64,000 bases of DNA from Stutzerimonas balearica DSM 6083 (GTDB lineage Bacteria > Pseudomonadota > Gammaproteobacteria > Pseudomonadales > Pseudomonadaceae). The notes under the pieces are model-generated. The model worked only from the letters and a program-made list of their open reading frames with translations. It had not been told where the DNA came from and did no database searches. This document shows positions 54,880 to 64,000 of the stretch, one piece after another (position 1 is the stretch's first letter; each line of letters starts with the position of its first letter). The translations under genes and the position numbers were made by a program. The stretch covers positions 4,319,481 to 4,383,480 of the forward strand of contig NZ_CP007511.1 in assembly GCF_000818015.1 (NCBI RefSeq). The letters run 5' to 3'.

Positions 54880-55284
54880 TCAATGCTTCGGATTGTTTTT
54901 CAGCAGCAGGAGTGCGCTCGCGGAGGTGCCCAGCACCAGCACGTAGCCGGCAAACAAGGCAACCGGCTCCAGCGGTCGTACTCCCACGAACACCAGCGCA
55001 AAGAGCGCTGCTGCCAGAATCTGTTTTCCCATCTCTCCAGCCCAGAAGGACTGGACGATCGCCCGGGTCGAACGCGCGCCAAAGTAACGAAAGGCCTTGT
55101 ACGCAAAATACGCATTCGCCGACAGGGCGATCAGGCCGCCGAGCAGCGCCGAGTATCCGGCGACGACTCCAAACACAACACCGCAAGCCAGCGTGCCGAC
55201 CAAGGCCGCAACGGCCTGGACGAGCAGTCCTCGAAATGCTGGCTGACGGTGGAAGGGTGTCCTGTTACGTATGTTCACCGGCAT
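54880..55284 (-). CDS. atpI: ATP synthase accessory protein AtpI
   Basis: AtpI is a small membrane protein that assists c-ring assembly and Mg2+ supply. The 134-residue protein from MPVNIRNRTPFHRQPAFRGL has four hydrophobic segments, including GYSALLGGLIALSANAYFAY. The start at 55284 is preferred over a longer upstream frame because the preceding residues are not conserved in Pseudomonas AtpI. It is the first gene of the atp operon, about 130 bases after parB. Confidence 0.92.
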   Translation of the reverse strand: MPVNIRNRTPFHRQPAFRGLLVQAVAALVGTLACGVVFGVVAGYSALLGGLIALSANAYFAYKAFRYFGARSTRAIVQSFWAGEMGKQILAAALFALVFVGVRPLEPVALFAGYVLVLGTSASALLLLKNNPKH

Positions 55285-55414
55285 TCCACCGCGGTATCGA
55301 GATGCGCCTGGCTGCTGGCTGCAGTCCCAAAAAAGCGCGGCGAGTATAGGAGCAGGGCCCCACCGGTTCAACTATCCGGTAGTTATTTCCGACCGGCACT
55401 ACAAAAATTTTGTA

Positions 55415-56287
55415 TCAACGAATGTGAGCCAGCACGCCCTGCAGCTCGTCGAGCGAGCTATAGCGAATCACCAGCTGCCCCTTGCCCTTGGCTCCGTGGC
55501 GAATCTGCACCGGAGAGCCCAGCCGCTCGGCCAGCCGCTGTTCCAGACGGCTGATGTCGGGATCCGCCTTCGGCGCCTCCTTTGGTGCTTCCTTGCCGTT
55601 GAGCCACTGGCGGACCAGCGCTTCGGTCTGACGTACCGTCAGGCCGCGTGCGACAACGTGCCGCGCCCCTTCCACCTGCTGCTCGGCTGGCAGGCCGAGC
55701 AGCGCCCGGGCGTGGCCCATTTCCAGATCGCCATGGGCGAGCAGGGTCTTGATCTCTTCGGGCAGGCCGATCAGGCGCAACAGGTTGCTTACCGAAACCC
55801 GCGATTTACCCACGGCGTCGGCGACCTGTTGCTGGGTCAGCTGGAATTCCTGCTGCAAGCGCTGCAGGGCAATGGCCTCTTCGATCGGATTGAGGTCCTC
55901 GCGCTGGATGTTTTCAATCAGCGCCATGGCGATCGCCGCTTCGTCAGGAACGTCACGCACCATCGCCGGGATCTTTTCCAGGCCTGCCTGCTGGCTGGCG
56001 CGCCAACGACGTTCGCCCGCGATGATCTCGAAGCGGCCGCCGTCGATCGCGCGCACGACGATCGGTTGCATCACGCCCTGGGCACGGATCGAGCTGGCCA
56101 GCTCCTCCAGCGCGGCCGGATCCATGTCGCGTCGCGGCTGGTACTTGCCGCGCTGGATCAGTTCCAGCGGCAGATGCTGCAGTTCTCGGCTATCGGCCTT
56201 GACCGCTTGTTCCTGTAGCGTCGTGACGCTGGCACCGCCAAGCAAGGCGTCCAGTCCGCGTCCCAGGCCTCTTTTCTTGGTCGCCAT
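55415..56287 (-). CDS. parB: Chromosome partitioning protein ParB
   Basis: ParB binds parS sites, spreads on DNA as a CTP-dependent clamp and recruits ParA and SMC. The 290-residue protein starts MATKKRGLGRGLDALLGG and has the CTPase/arginine patch GERRWRASQQAGL (residues 93-105). The helix-turn-helix is TQQQVADAVGKSRVSVSNLL, and the C-terminal dimer domain ends at about 285. One candidate target, parS, lies in this window at 21420. It follows parA by 9 bases. Confidence 0.97.
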   Translation of the reverse strand: MATKKRGLGRGLDALLGGASVTTLQEQAVKADSRELQHLPLELIQRGKYQPRRDMDPAALEELASSIRAQGVMQPIVVRAIDGGRFEIIAGERRWRASQQAGLEKIPAMVRDVPDEAAIAMALIENIQREDLNPIEEAIALQRLQQEFQLTQQQVADAVGKSRVSVSNLLRLIGLPEEIKTLLAHGDLEMGHARALLGLPAEQQVEGARHVVARGLTVRQTEALVRQWLNGKEAPKEAPKADPDISRLEQRLAERLGSPVQIRHGAKGKGQLVIRYSSLDELQGVLAHIR

Positions 56288-56296
56288 GAAAATTCC

Positions 56297-57085
56297 TTAT
56301 GCGAGGGCGCTGCGTGCTGCCTTGCGCTGGCGACGGGACAACTCGCCGGCGAGCGCCAGATAGGCCTGTGCGCCCTTCGATTGCTTGTCGTACACCAGCG
56401 CCGGCATGCCATGGCTGGGCGCTTCGGCCAGGCGCACATTGCGCGGGATGACGGTGTCGTAGAGTTTGTCGCCGAAATGCGTGCGCAGCTGCTCGGAAAC
56501 ATCGTTGGTCAGGCTGCTGCGCGGGTCGTACATGGTACGCAGCAGGCCTTCGATCGTCAGGCTCGGATTGAGTGCCCGACCGATGCGCTGAATCGAGTCG
56601 ACCAGATCGGTCAGCCCTTCGAGCGCGTAATACTCGCATTGCATCGGAATGATCACCCCGTCGGCGGCGGCCAGCGCGTTGACCGTCAGCATCGACAGCG
56701 AAGGCGGGCAGTCGATGAGGATGTAATCGTAGTTTTCGCGCACCGGCGCCAGCGCCTCGCGCAGGCGATGCTCCTTGGTCGGCAGTTTGAGCAGATCGAC
56801 CTCGGCCGCGGTGAGATCGCGGTTGGCCGGCAACAGCTGGTAGCCGCCATGCTCGGAGAACTGCATCGCATCGACCAGGCTGCAGTCGCCGATGAGCACG
56901 TCGTAGATCGAGTGCTCCAGGTTGAGCTTGTCCACACCACTGCCAGTGGTGGCGTTGCCCTGCGGGTCGAGGTCGATCAGCAGGACACGACGACGCGTGG
57001 CTACCAGCGAGGCCGCCAGGTTGATGCAGGTGGTGGTCTTGGCGACACCACCCTTCTGGTTGGCGATGGCGAATACACGGGCCAT
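56297..57085 (-). CDS. parA: Chromosome partitioning ATPase ParA
   Basis: ParA (Soj type) is a DNA-binding ATPase that moves ParB-parS complexes. The 262-residue protein starts MARVFAIANQKGGVAKTTTC with the deviant Walker A motif KGGVAKTT (residues 11-18) and has the Walker B DYILIDCPPSL motif. It lies between rsmG and parB in the usual order, with a 9-base gap to parB. Confidence 0.97.
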   Translation of the reverse strand: MARVFAIANQKGGVAKTTTCINLAASLVATRRRVLLIDLDPQGNATTGSGVDKLNLEHSIYDVLIGDCSLVDAMQFSEHGGYQLLPANRDLTAAEVDLLKLPTKEHRLREALAPVRENYDYILIDCPPSLSMLTVNALAAADGVIIPMQCEYYALEGLTDLVDSIQRIGRALNPSLTIEGLLRTMYDPRSSLTNDVSEQLRTHFGDKLYDTVIPRNVRLAEAPSHGMPALVYDKQSKGAQAYLALAGELSRRQRKAARSALA

Positions 57086-57103
57086 GTCAGCGTCTGTCCA
57101 GGG

Positions 57104-57754
57104 TCATGAAATGCGGCGCAGTATCAGCAGATGGCGCTGGCCTTGGCAACCTGGAACCTGCAGCACATGACAACGCTCCAGTTCGAAGTCCGCGGGTAGC
57201 GCCTGCAGTTCGTCCTCCGGATGCACGCCCTTCATCGCCAGCCAGCGCGTGTCGGTGTCGCCCAAGTGGCGAGTCCAGTCAGCGAAATCGGCCAGCGCGC
57301 TGAAGGCCCGTGAGCTGATCCCCACGAACGGTTGCTCCGGACGGTAGCGTTCGACCCGCTCATGGACCACTTCGAGATTGCCCAGCCCAAGCTCCAGCTT
57401 TACCTGGGTGAGAAAGCGCGTCTTCTTGCCGTTGGAGTCGAGCAGCACGAAGCGCCGCTCGGGAAACATGATGGCCAGCGGTATACCTGGCATGCCGCCG
57501 CCACTGCCAACATCTAGCCAGCGATCGCCACCTTCGGCGACATAGCGGACCACGCTCAGGCTGTCGAGCAAGTGGCGCGAAACCATCTCGTCCGGATCAC
57601 GGACGGCCGTCAGGTTGTAGGCCTTGTTCCACTTGATCAGCAGCGCCAGGTAGTCGAGCAACTGCCGCTGCTGTTGCTCGGACAGCGCTATGCCCAGTTC
57701 ATGGGCACCGGCGACCAGCTCTTCGGCATGGCTTCGGGTCACCGCCTCGCTCAC
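57104..57754 (-). CDS. rsmG: 16S rRNA (guanine-527-N7) methyltransferase RsmG
   Basis: RsmG (GidB) methylates G527 of 16S rRNA; loss gives low-level streptomycin resistance. The 216-residue protein has the SAM-binding region [20 protein letters not shown] (about residues 71-90). The start overlaps the mnmG stop by 4 bases (ATGA), so the two are translationally coupled. It precedes parA, as in most Pseudomonas. Confidence 0.96.
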   Translation of the reverse strand: MSEAVTRSHAEELVAGAHELGIALSEQQQRQLLDYLALLIKWNKAYNLTAVRDPDEMVSRHLLDSLSVVRYVAEGGDRWLDVGSGGGMPGIPLAIMFPERRFVLLDSNGKKTRFLTQVKLELGLGNLEVVHERVERYRPEQPFVGISSRAFSALADFADWTRHLGDTDTRWLAMKGVHPEDELQALPADFELERCHVLQVPGCQGQRHLLILRRIS

Positions 57755-59649
57755 GCGCTCTGCTCCAGCTGTTGTCCGGCACCACGCTTTTTCAGGTGGA
57801 TCATCAGCAGTGAAACTGCCGCCGGGGTCACCCCTGGGATACGCGAGGCCTGGCCCAGCGTCTGCGGGCGGGCCTGCGAAAGCTTGTGCTGGATTTCCTT
57901 CGACAGGCCGGAGATCGAGGGGTAGTCCAGGTCGACCGGCAGTGCGATGTTCTCGCTGGCGCGCAAACGCTCGATCTCGTCGCGCTGGCGCTCGATGTAG
58001 CCGGCGTACTTGGTGCTGATCTCCACCTGCTCGGCCACCTGCGGATCGGCGCCGGCATCGCCGGTCAGTTCGATGAGGCTGGCGTAGTCGATTTCCGGCC
58101 GCGCCAGCAGGTTGAGCAGGTTGTACTCACGCACCAGGGGGCTACCGAAACGCTCGGCGATCGCGGTGCCCTCCGCGCTGCCGGGCCGCACCCAAGTGCT
58201 CTTCAGTCGCTGCTCCTCACGCTCGATGCCTTCGCGCTTGGCGCAGAACGCCGCCCAGCGGGTGTCATCCACGAGACCCAGTTCGCGTCCCTTTTCGGTC
58301 AGGCGCAGATCGGCATTGTCCTCGCGCAGGATCAGGCGGTACTCGGCGCGCGAGGTGAACATGCGATAGGGCTCTTGCGTGCCGAGCGTGATCAGGTCAT
58401 CGACCAGCACACCGAGGTAGGCCTCGTCACGACGCGGGCACCAGGCTTCACGCCCCTGCGCCCGCAGCGCTGCATTGGCACCGGCCAGCAGCCCCTGAGC
58501 GCCAGCCTCTTCGTAGCCGGTGGTGCCATTGATCTGCCCGGCGAAGAAAAGCCCGCCAATGACCTTGGTTTCCAGGCTGTACTTCAGGTCTCGCGGATCG
58601 AAAAAGTCATATTCGATGGCGTAGCCCGGACGAACGATATGCGCGTTCTCCATGCCACGAATGCTGCGGACGATCTCAAGCTGCACGTCGAACGGCAGCG
58701 AAGTGGAGATGCCATTGGGATACAGCTCGTGCGTCGTCAGTCCTTCGGGTTCGAGGAAAACCTGATGGCTGTCCTTGTCGGCGAAGCGATGGATCTTGTC
58801 TTCGATCGATGGGCAATAACGCGGGCCAATGCCTTCGATCACCCCGGAATACATGGGCGACCGATCCAGGTTGCTGGCGATGATCTCGTGGGTGCGCGCG
58901 TTGGTATGGGTGATCCAGCAGCTGACCTGCGGCGGATGCTGCTCGCGCGAGCCGAGGAACGACATCACCGGTAGTGGCGTGTCGCCCGGCTGCTCGGTCA
59001 TCTGCGAAAAATCCACGCTGCGCCCGTCGATGCGCGGTGGTGTACCGGTCTTCAAACGACCGACACGCAGCGGCAGCTCCCGCAAGCGACGTGCCAGGGC
59101 GAGCGAAGGGGGATCACCGGCGCGTCCTCCCGAATAGTTCTGCAACCCGATGTGGATAAGTCCGCCGAGAAAGGTCCCGGTCGTCAGAACAACGTTGTCC
59201 GCGAGGAAACGCAGGCCCATCTGTGTCACGACACCCTTGACCTGGTCCTGCTCGACAACCAGGTCGTCCGCCGCCTGCTGAAATATCCACAGGTTGGTCT
59301 GGTTTTCCAGGATTTCCCGCACGGCAGCCTTGTACAGGATCCGATCGGCCTGCGCACGCGTGGCGCGCACAGCCGGGCCCTTGCGGCTGTTGAGGATGCG
59401 GAACTGGATACCGCCCTTGTCGGTGGCTGTCGCCATGGCGCCGCCGAGCGCATCGATTTCCTTGACCAGATGACTCTTGCCGATACCGCCGATCGCGGGG
59501 TTGCAGCTCATCTGTCCGAGTGTCTCGACGTTGTGCGTCAACAGCAGGGTCTTCACGCCCATGCGCGCAGCGGCCAGGGCTGCCTCGGTGCCGGCATGGC
59601 CACCGCCTATGACGATCACGTCGAACCGGGAAGGGAAATCCACACGCAC
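57751..59649 (-). CDS. mnmG: tRNA 5-carboxymethylaminomethyl uridine enzyme MnmG (GidA)
   Basis: With MnmE, MnmG installs the cmnm5 group on U34 of several tRNAs using FAD and methylene-tetrahydrofolate. The 632-residue protein has the FAD-binding motif [20 protein letters not shown] (residues 12-31) near the N-terminus and the second conserved [20 protein letters not shown] segment (about residue 370). Its 418-base upstream region holds DnaA-box-like sequences. It is the first gene of the mnmG-rsmG-parAB set. Confidence 0.97.
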   Translation of the reverse strand: MRVDFPSRFDVIVIGGGHAGTEAALAAARMGVKTLLLTHNVETLGQMSCNPAIGGIGKSHLVKEIDALGGAMATATDKGGIQFRILNSRKGPAVRATRAQADRILYKAAVREILENQTNLWIFQQAADDLVVEQDQVKGVVTQMGLRFLADNVVLTTGTFLGGLIHIGLQNYSGGRAGDPPSLALARRLRELPLRVGRLKTGTPPRIDGRSVDFSQMTEQPGDTPLPVMSFLGSREQHPPQVSCWITHTNARTHEIIASNLDRSPMYSGVIEGIGPRYCPSIEDKIHRFADKDSHQVFLEPEGLTTHELYPNGISTSLPFDVQLEIVRSIRGMENAHIVRPGYAIEYDFFDPRDLKYSLETKVIGGLFFAGQINGTTGYEEAGAQGLLAGANAALRAQGREAWCPRRDEAYLGVLVDDLITLGTQEPYRMFTSRAEYRLILREDNADLRLTEKGRELGLVDDTRWAAFCAKREGIEREEQRLKSTWVRPGSAEGTAIAERFGSPLVREYNLLNLLARPEIDYASLIELTGDAGADPQVAEQVEISTKYAGYIERQRDEIERLRASENIALPVDLDYPSISGLSKEIQHKLSQARPQTLGQASRIPGVTPAAVSLLMIHLKKRGAGQQLEQSA

Positions 59650-59763
59650 CTCGTGCCTGTTGAGTTGGGATCTGGGAAGGCCGCGAAGTATAGGGAGTTA
59701 GCAGGCTCGAATGAAGGGCTCTGCACAAAAAATGACCAAAGGACGGGCTGTGGCCCAAAATGA

Positions 59764-60012
59764 ATAAACAAGTCAGAGAGAAGAAAAGCTTGTTTATATG
59801 TTTACTTATACTGAACCCCCGTTCTGTGGATAACCTATTACAGACCACGCAGGACAAGGTTTCCAGCATTCAGAAACTCTGTGCGGTATCTGCGTGGGAA
59901 TTGGGGGGAGCCGGTTGACGGCTTGTGGGTAAAACACCTCGTTATCCACAAGCAGGTGGGCGACCATGTTGCCAACAGGCTTATCGACGGTGTTCAGGGC
60001 CAGTTATCTACA
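59764..60012. other. DnaA-box cluster between mnmG and mnmE
   Basis: This gap (59650-60067) holds two perfect DnaA boxes TTATCCACA, at 59825-59833 (minus) and 59942-59950 (plus). Near matches are TTACCCACA at 59924-59932 (minus) and TTATCTACA at 60004-60012 (plus). Upstream is an AT-rich patch with a perfect 9-base inverted repeat ATAAACAAG/CTTGTTTAT (59764-59772, 59789-59797). This may be a secondary origin or DnaA-titration/regulatory region. Confidence 0.65.
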
Positions 60013-60067
60013 AGGCTCCTGCAGGAGCGGCGGGCCGTTGCCCGGCCCCGCTCACCCGGGCAACCGG

Positions 60068-61435
60068 CTATTTGCCGATGCAAAAACTCGAGAAGATCCG
60101 GCCAAGCAAATCATCCGAGCTGAAGGCTCCGGTGATTTCGCCAAGCGCCTGCTGCGCCAATCGCAGATCCTCGGCCAGCAGCTCACCGGCGCCCGCGCCA
60201 ACCAGTTGCTCGCCGCCATGCCGCAGGTGCTCGTCGGCCAGATGCAATGCCTGCAGGTGCCGGCGGCGTGCGCTGAAGCTGCTTTCCGCCGTCTGGTCGA
60301 AGCCCATGCAGGCCTTCAGGTGCTCGCGCAGCAGCTCCAACCCCTCTCCCTCGCGTACCGACATGGCGACCGTAGCCTGGCCGTCGTCAGCCAGGCGTAG
60401 CAGTGCCGACTCCCCGGTCAGATCGATCTTGTTGCGGATCACGGTGACCTTGCCGTGCGGCGGCTGGCAGTCGAGGAACTCGGGCCAGAGGGAAGCCGGA
60501 TCGGCGGCCTCCGGAGCGCTTGCGTCGACGACCAGCAACACGCGGTCGGCCTGCTCGATCGCGCCCAGTGCTCGCTGCACCCCGATCCGCTCGACCTGGT
60601 CGTCCGTTTCACGCAGGCCGGCCGTATCGATCACGTGCAGCGGCATACCGTCGATCACAATGTGCTCGCGCAACACGTCGCGGGTGGTGCCGGCGATGTC
60701 AGTGACAATGGCTGCCTCACGGCCTGCCAGCGCATTGAGCAGGCTCGATTTGCCCGCATTGGGCCGGCCGGCGATGACCACCGTCATGCCGTCGCGCAGC
60801 AACGCGCCCTGTCCCGCTTCGCGCAGCACCTGCGACAGTGATCGTTGCAGTTCCTGCAGTTCGGTCAGCACATGGCCGTCGGCGAGAAAGTCTATTTCTT
60901 CTTCCGGAAAATCGATGGCGGCTTCGACGTATATCCGCAAGGCGATCAGCTGCTCGACCAGCTGGTGCACCCGTCGGGAGAACTCACCTTGCAACGAGCG
61001 CACCGCGTTGCGCGCAGCCTGTGCCGAGCTGGCCTCGATCAAGTCTGCGATGGCTTCGGCCTGTGCCAGGTCCAGTTTGTCATTTAGAAATGCGCGTTCG
61101 CTGAATTCGCCGGGCCTGGCAGGCCGAGCGCCTAGCTCCAGGCAGCGCTGCAGGAGCATGTCCAGGACTACCGGGCCGCCATGCCCCTGTAGCTCGAGTA
61201 CATCTTCGCCGGTGAACGAATGCGGCCCCGGGAAGAACAGCATGATTCCCTCGTCGATGACTTCGCCTACGTCATCGTGGAAGGGGCCGTAGTGCGCATG
61301 TCGCGCGATGGGTTCCTTGCCGGTGAGGGTAATGGCGATCGGCTTCGCCCGCGGGCCTGAGACCCGAACGATGCCCACACCACCTCGGCCAGGCGCGGTG
61401 GCGACGGCGGCAATGGTTTCGCGAACGTGGCTCAT
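60068..61435 (-). CDS. mnmE: tRNA modification GTPase MnmE
   Basis: MnmE forms a complex with MnmG to modify U34 of tRNAs, with GTP hydrolysis controlling the reaction. The start [20 protein letters not shown] is used, because a longer frame adds 15 unconserved residues overlapping the terminator. The G1 motif is [12 protein letters not shown] (near residue 222), G3 [10 protein letters not shown] and G4 NKID (NKIDLTGES). The C-terminus ends in the canonical FCIGK. The 455-residue length is normal. Confidence 0.97.
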   Translation of the reverse strand: MSHVRETIAAVATAPGRGGVGIVRVSGPRAKPIAITLTGKEPIARHAHYGPFHDDVGEVIDEGIMLFFPGPHSFTGEDVLELQGHGGPVVLDMLLQRCLELGARPARPGEFSERAFLNDKLDLAQAEAIADLIEASSAQAARNAVRSLQGEFSRRVHQLVEQLIALRIYVEAAIDFPEEEIDFLADGHVLTELQELQRSLSQVLREAGQGALLRDGMTVVIAGRPNAGKSSLLNALAGREAAIVTDIAGTTRDVLREHIVIDGMPLHVIDTAGLRETDDQVERIGVQRALGAIEQADRVLLVVDASAPEAADPASLWPEFLDCQPPHGKVTVIRNKIDLTGESALLRLADDGQATVAMSVREGEGLELLREHLKACMGFDQTAESSFSARRRHLQALHLADEHLRHGGEQLVGAGAGELLAEDLRLAQQALGEITGAFSSDDLLGRIFSSFCIGK

Positions 61436-61462
61436 GACGCTCCTCCAAAAAAGGGCTGGATA

Positions 61463-61492
61463 GCAAAACGCCCCAATCAAGGGGCGTTTTGC
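61463..61492 (-). terminator. Hairpin terminator between yidC and mnmE
   Basis: GCAAAACGCCCC (61463-61474) and GGGGCGTTTTGC (61481-61492) form a perfect 12-base stem with a 6-base loop. It lies 15 bases after the yidC stop. The T-run is within the stem (AAAACG/CGTTTT), so it can act in both directions but fits a yidC terminator best. Confidence 0.85.
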
Positions 61493-61507
61493 TGGCTTTC
61501 GGTACGG

Positions 61508-63172
61508 TCAGGCAGTCTTGCCGGACGCCTCGATCCGCCGGGTAATGTACCACTGCTGTGCGATCGACAGGACGTTGTTGACCACCCAGTACAGCACCAG
61601 ACCGGCCGGGAACCAGAGGAAGAAGAAGGTGAAGATGATCGGCAACAGCTTCATCACCTTGGCTTGCATCGGATCCGGCGGCGTCGGGTTCAACTGCTGC
61701 TGCAGGAACATGGTCACGCCCATGATGATCGGCAGGATGAAGTAGGGATCCTTGATCGACAGGTCGGTGATCCAGAACATCCACGGCGCCTGGCGCATTT
61801 CCACGCTTTCCAGCAGCACCCAGTAGAGTGCAAGGAACACCGGCATCTGTACAAGGATCGGCAGGCAACCACCCAACGGGTTGATGCGCTCCTTCTTGTA
61901 GAGCTCCATCATCGCCTGCGACATCTTCTGACGGTCGTCGCCGAACTGCTCCTTCAACGCCTGCATCTTGGGCGATACGGCTCGCATGCGCGCCATCGAC
62001 TTGTAGCTGGCCGCCGACAGCGGGAAGAATGCCAGCTTGATGATCAGGGTCAGCACGATGATCGACCAGCCCCAATTACCCAGCAGCGAGTGGATGGTGC
62101 TGAGCAGCCAGAAGATCGGCTGAGCGATGAACCAGAGGATGCCGTAGTCGACGGTCAGGCGCAGGCCGGGTGCAAGTTCTTCGAGCTTGCCCTGAATCTT
62201 CGGACCGGCGTACAGGGTTGCGGCGGTTTCGCCCTGGGTGCCAGGGGCAACTGTCACCGCGGGACCGGTAAAACCAATGATGTAGTTGCCCTGGCTGTCC
62301 TTGCGCGTCTGCACCTGGGTGGTGTCGTCAGGCTGCGGAATCCAGGCGGTGACGAAATAGTGCTGCAACCAGGCGATCCAACCGCCCTGAACGGTTTCAC
62401 GCAGACTCTTGTCGTCCATGTCGCCGCGGGAAATCTTGCGGTAGGAGTCTTCCTTGGTCCACATCGCCGCGCCAAGATAGGTCGCGGTGCCGGTCGCGGT
62501 GCTCGACGACGGATCGCTGCTGTTGTCACGCTTGAGCTGCCCGAACAGGTAGCCGGTCCAGGGCTCGTTGCTCTGGTTATCGATCAGGTAACGCACGCCC
62601 AGGTCGTATTCACCGCGCTCGAAGGTAAAGCGCTTGGTGTAGTTGACCCCGTCGGCACTGTAGGTCAGGTCAACGACAAGCTGTTCCTGGCCTTCGTCCA
62701 GCGTGTACTGCGTTTTGGCACTGCTGTACAACGGCCGACCGTTGGCCTGATCCGGGCCATCGCCGATCAGTCCGCTCTGCGCTTCATAGGTACGCTCGCC
62801 ACTGCGCTCGAACAGCTGGAACGGAACGTCCGGACGATCCTGACGGCGCGGATACTGCGTCAGCAGCAGCTCGACGATATCGCCACCGCGAGGGTCGATG
62901 GCGACCTCCAGCACGTCGGTACGCACACGGATCAACTGCTGGCTTGGCTGCGCGGCGGCCAGGCTCTGTTCCGGCTGGCTGTTGGCGACCGACGGAACAT
63001 CGGTCGCCGCGGCAGGGCTCGAGGACGTTTCGGGCAGTGCCGGCGTGGATGACTGGGTCGTAGACGTCGTGCTCGGCAGTGCGGTCTGGCCGTAGTCCTG
63101 GTTCCATTGCAGAACCAGGAGATAGGCGACGACTGCCAGGGCGACGAGCAGGATCGAGCGTTTGATATCCAT
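61508..63172 (-). CDS. yidC: Membrane protein insertase YidC
   Basis: YidC inserts and folds inner-membrane proteins, including Fo subunit c, alone or with SecYEG. The start MDIKRSILLVALAVVAYLLV gives the N-terminal membrane segment; a longer frame runs into yidD. A large periplasmic domain (about 50-340, serine/proline-rich at first) is followed by five membrane helices (GNWGWSIIVLTLIIKLAFFP onward). The 554-residue length is normal. It follows yidD by 2 bases. Confidence 0.97.
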   Translation of the reverse strand: MDIKRSILLVALAVVAYLLVLQWNQDYGQTALPSTTSTTQSSTPALPETSSSPAAATDVPSVANSQPEQSLAAAQPSQQLIRVRTDVLEVAIDPRGGDIVELLLTQYPRRQDRPDVPFQLFERSGERTYEAQSGLIGDGPDQANGRPLYSSAKTQYTLDEGQEQLVVDLTYSADGVNYTKRFTFERGEYDLGVRYLIDNQSNEPWTGYLFGQLKRDNSSDPSSSTATGTATYLGAAMWTKEDSYRKISRGDMDDKSLRETVQGGWIAWLQHYFVTAWIPQPDDTTQVQTRKDSQGNYIIGFTGPAVTVAPGTQGETAATLYAGPKIQGKLEELAPGLRLTVDYGILWFIAQPIFWLLSTIHSLLGNWGWSIIVLTLIIKLAFFPLSAASYKSMARMRAVSPKMQALKEQFGDDRQKMSQAMMELYKKERINPLGGCLPILVQMPVFLALYWVLLESVEMRQAPWMFWITDLSIKDPYFILPIIMGVTMFLQQQLNPTPPDPMQAKVMKLLPIIFTFFFLWFPAGLVLYWVVNNVLSIAQQWYITRRIEASGKTA

Positions 63173-63174
63173 GG

Positions 63175-63420
63175 TTACTCGGCCATCGAAGAGGAATTGG
63201 AAGTTTTGGGAGGAGGAACCGGGTCGTAACCGCCGGGGTTCCAGGGATGGCAACGCCCCAACCGGCATAGCGCAAGCCATCCACCACGCATGAGGCCATG
63301 TTGTTCGATGGCTTCGAGTGCGTAACAGGAGCAAGTGGGATAGAAGCGACAGTGGCTGGCCATCATCGGGCTGATGGCATAGCGATAGAGCTTGATGGGG
63401 GCGGTGGCCAATTTACGCAT
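63175..63420 (-). CDS. yidD: Membrane protein insertion efficiency factor YidD
   Basis: YidD is a small membrane-associated protein that aids YidC-dependent insertion. The 81-residue form [20 protein letters not shown] is chosen because a start only 9 bases further up has weaker family support. The conserved cysteine-rich segment [19 protein letters not shown] and the end [12 protein letters not shown] are visible. It overlaps the rnpA 3' end by 8 bases. Confidence 0.94.
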   Translation of the reverse strand: MRKLATAPIKLYRYAISPMMASHCRFYPTCSCYALEAIEQHGLMRGGWLALCRLGRCHPWNPGGYDPVPPPKTSNSSSMAE

Positions 63421-63811
63421 TGGAGTCATTGGCTTTATCCGCTCCGTCAGCGGCTCGCGATTGCTGCTTGAGCAGCTTGCGCCAGAGCTTGGCGAACTGC
63501 CGGGCCAACTCCTGATTATCCAGGTCGGCGAGCCCCTTGCGAGCGACGATGACCAGATCCCAGCCACTCAGCTCGGCCTGATGAAGGCGAAAGCTTTCCC
63601 GAATCTGGCGTTTGATGCGATTGCGTTCGACCGAGAGTTTGACACTCTTCTTGCCGATCACCAGACCCAGTCGAGGAAACGCAAGATCGTTCCCCCGGGC
63701 CAGCAGCAGAACGTTGTGACCCGTTGCCTTGCCGGTGGAGGAGTCGAAGACCGCTTTGAACTGGTCGGGACGCAGCAGACGCTTTTCCCGGCCGAAGCCT
63801 CGACTCACCAC
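63413..63811 (-). CDS. rnpA: Ribonuclease P protein component RnpA
   Basis: RnpA is the protein subunit of RNase P, which removes 5' leaders of tRNA precursors. The 132-residue protein contains the RNR motif in [19 protein letters not shown] (about residues 61-79). It lies 11 bases after rpmH and overlaps yidD. The C-terminal tail is lysine-, glutamine- and alanine-rich. Confidence 0.96.
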   Translation of the reverse strand: MVSRGFGREKRLLRPDQFKAVFDSSTGKATGHNVLLLARGNDLAFPRLGLVIGKKSVKLSVERNRIKRQIRESFRLHQAELSGWDLVIVARKGLADLDNQELARQFAKLWRKLLKQQSRAADGADKANDSNA

Positions 63812-63822
63812 CTCAAGCAGGT

Positions 63823-63957
63823 TCAGACGGTCAGGCGCTTACGGCCCTTGGCGCGGCGACGCGACAGAACCTGACGACCATTCTTGGTAGCCATGCGGGC
63901 ACGGAAACCATGGGTACGAGCGCGCTTGATGGTGCTGGGTTGGAAAGTGCGTTTCAT
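63823..63957 (-). CDS. rpmH: 50S ribosomal protein L34 RpmH
   Basis: This 44-residue ribosomal protein reads [20 protein letters not shown] and then [23 protein letters not shown], the near-universal L34 sequence. It lies 11 bases upstream of rnpA. In Pseudomonas the replication origin and dnaA lie directly on the other side of rpmH, so the window ends just short of oriC. Confidence 0.98.
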
Positions 63958-64000
63958 GATGCTGTTACCTGGTGATTCGTTGCGAGCCGGAATGGCCCCC

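Overview
The window is a high-GC gammaproteobacterial chromosome segment, most likely from the Pseudomonas stutzeri (Stutzerimonas) group. The evidence is the minus-strand block rpmH-rnpA-yidD-yidC-mnmE-mnmG-rsmG-parA-parB-atpIBEFHAGDC-glmU-deoR-glmS. This is the classic Pseudomonas origin-proximal order. A ParB-type parS site at 21420 and DnaA-box-like sequences between mnmG and mnmE agree with an origin-proximal location. The species call is inference; the genus-level call rests on gene order and protein similarity.

Layout. Positions 43-7439 (minus strand) hold a malonate decarboxylase operon, mdcA-B-C-D-E-G-H with the malonate carrier genes mdcL-mdcM. Positions 7560-11460 (minus) hold an arsenic operon arsR-arsH-ynfA-gapdh-arsJ with a perfect palindrome upstream of arsR. 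Positions 11741-16811 hold a PAP2 phosphatase, an ArsP-like permease with a small thioredoxin, a short-chain dehydrogenase, an orphan phnH-phnN pair and a DUF4124 protein. Positions 17162-20670 hold a TAXI-type TRAP transporter with a DUF1850 protein. Positions 20901-23720 hold small envelope proteins, the parS site, a CobW-type GTPase and a SMI1/KNR4 protein. Positions 23990-29734 hold a phytochrome signalling cluster: a frameshifted bacteriophytochrome, a response regulator, a hybrid kinase and a heme oxygenase.

Positions 29719-44008 are a decayed Tn7-like transposon at attTn7, next to glmS. It has a recognisable left end (TGTGGG terminus and three TnsB-site-like repeats) and the C-terminal part of tnsE, whose reading frame begins directly after the glmS stop codon. 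The right end and tnsABCD are absent. The cargo, all on the minus strand, is a compact stress-tolerance locus of the clpK/ClpG_GI type: a small HTH gene, hsp20, clpG/clpK, ftsH, trx, a kefC-like antiporter, a PAS-GGEEF diguanylate cyclase, psiE, an M48 protease and a DegP-like protease. IS66 and IS21-family scars lie between tnsE and the cargo.

Three genes (bphP, the diguanylate cyclase, the HTH gene) are each broken by what looks like a single missing base; two of these lie in C/G homopolymers. Sequencing error must be excluded before calling them pseudogenes. No rRNA, tRNA or CRISPR array was seen.
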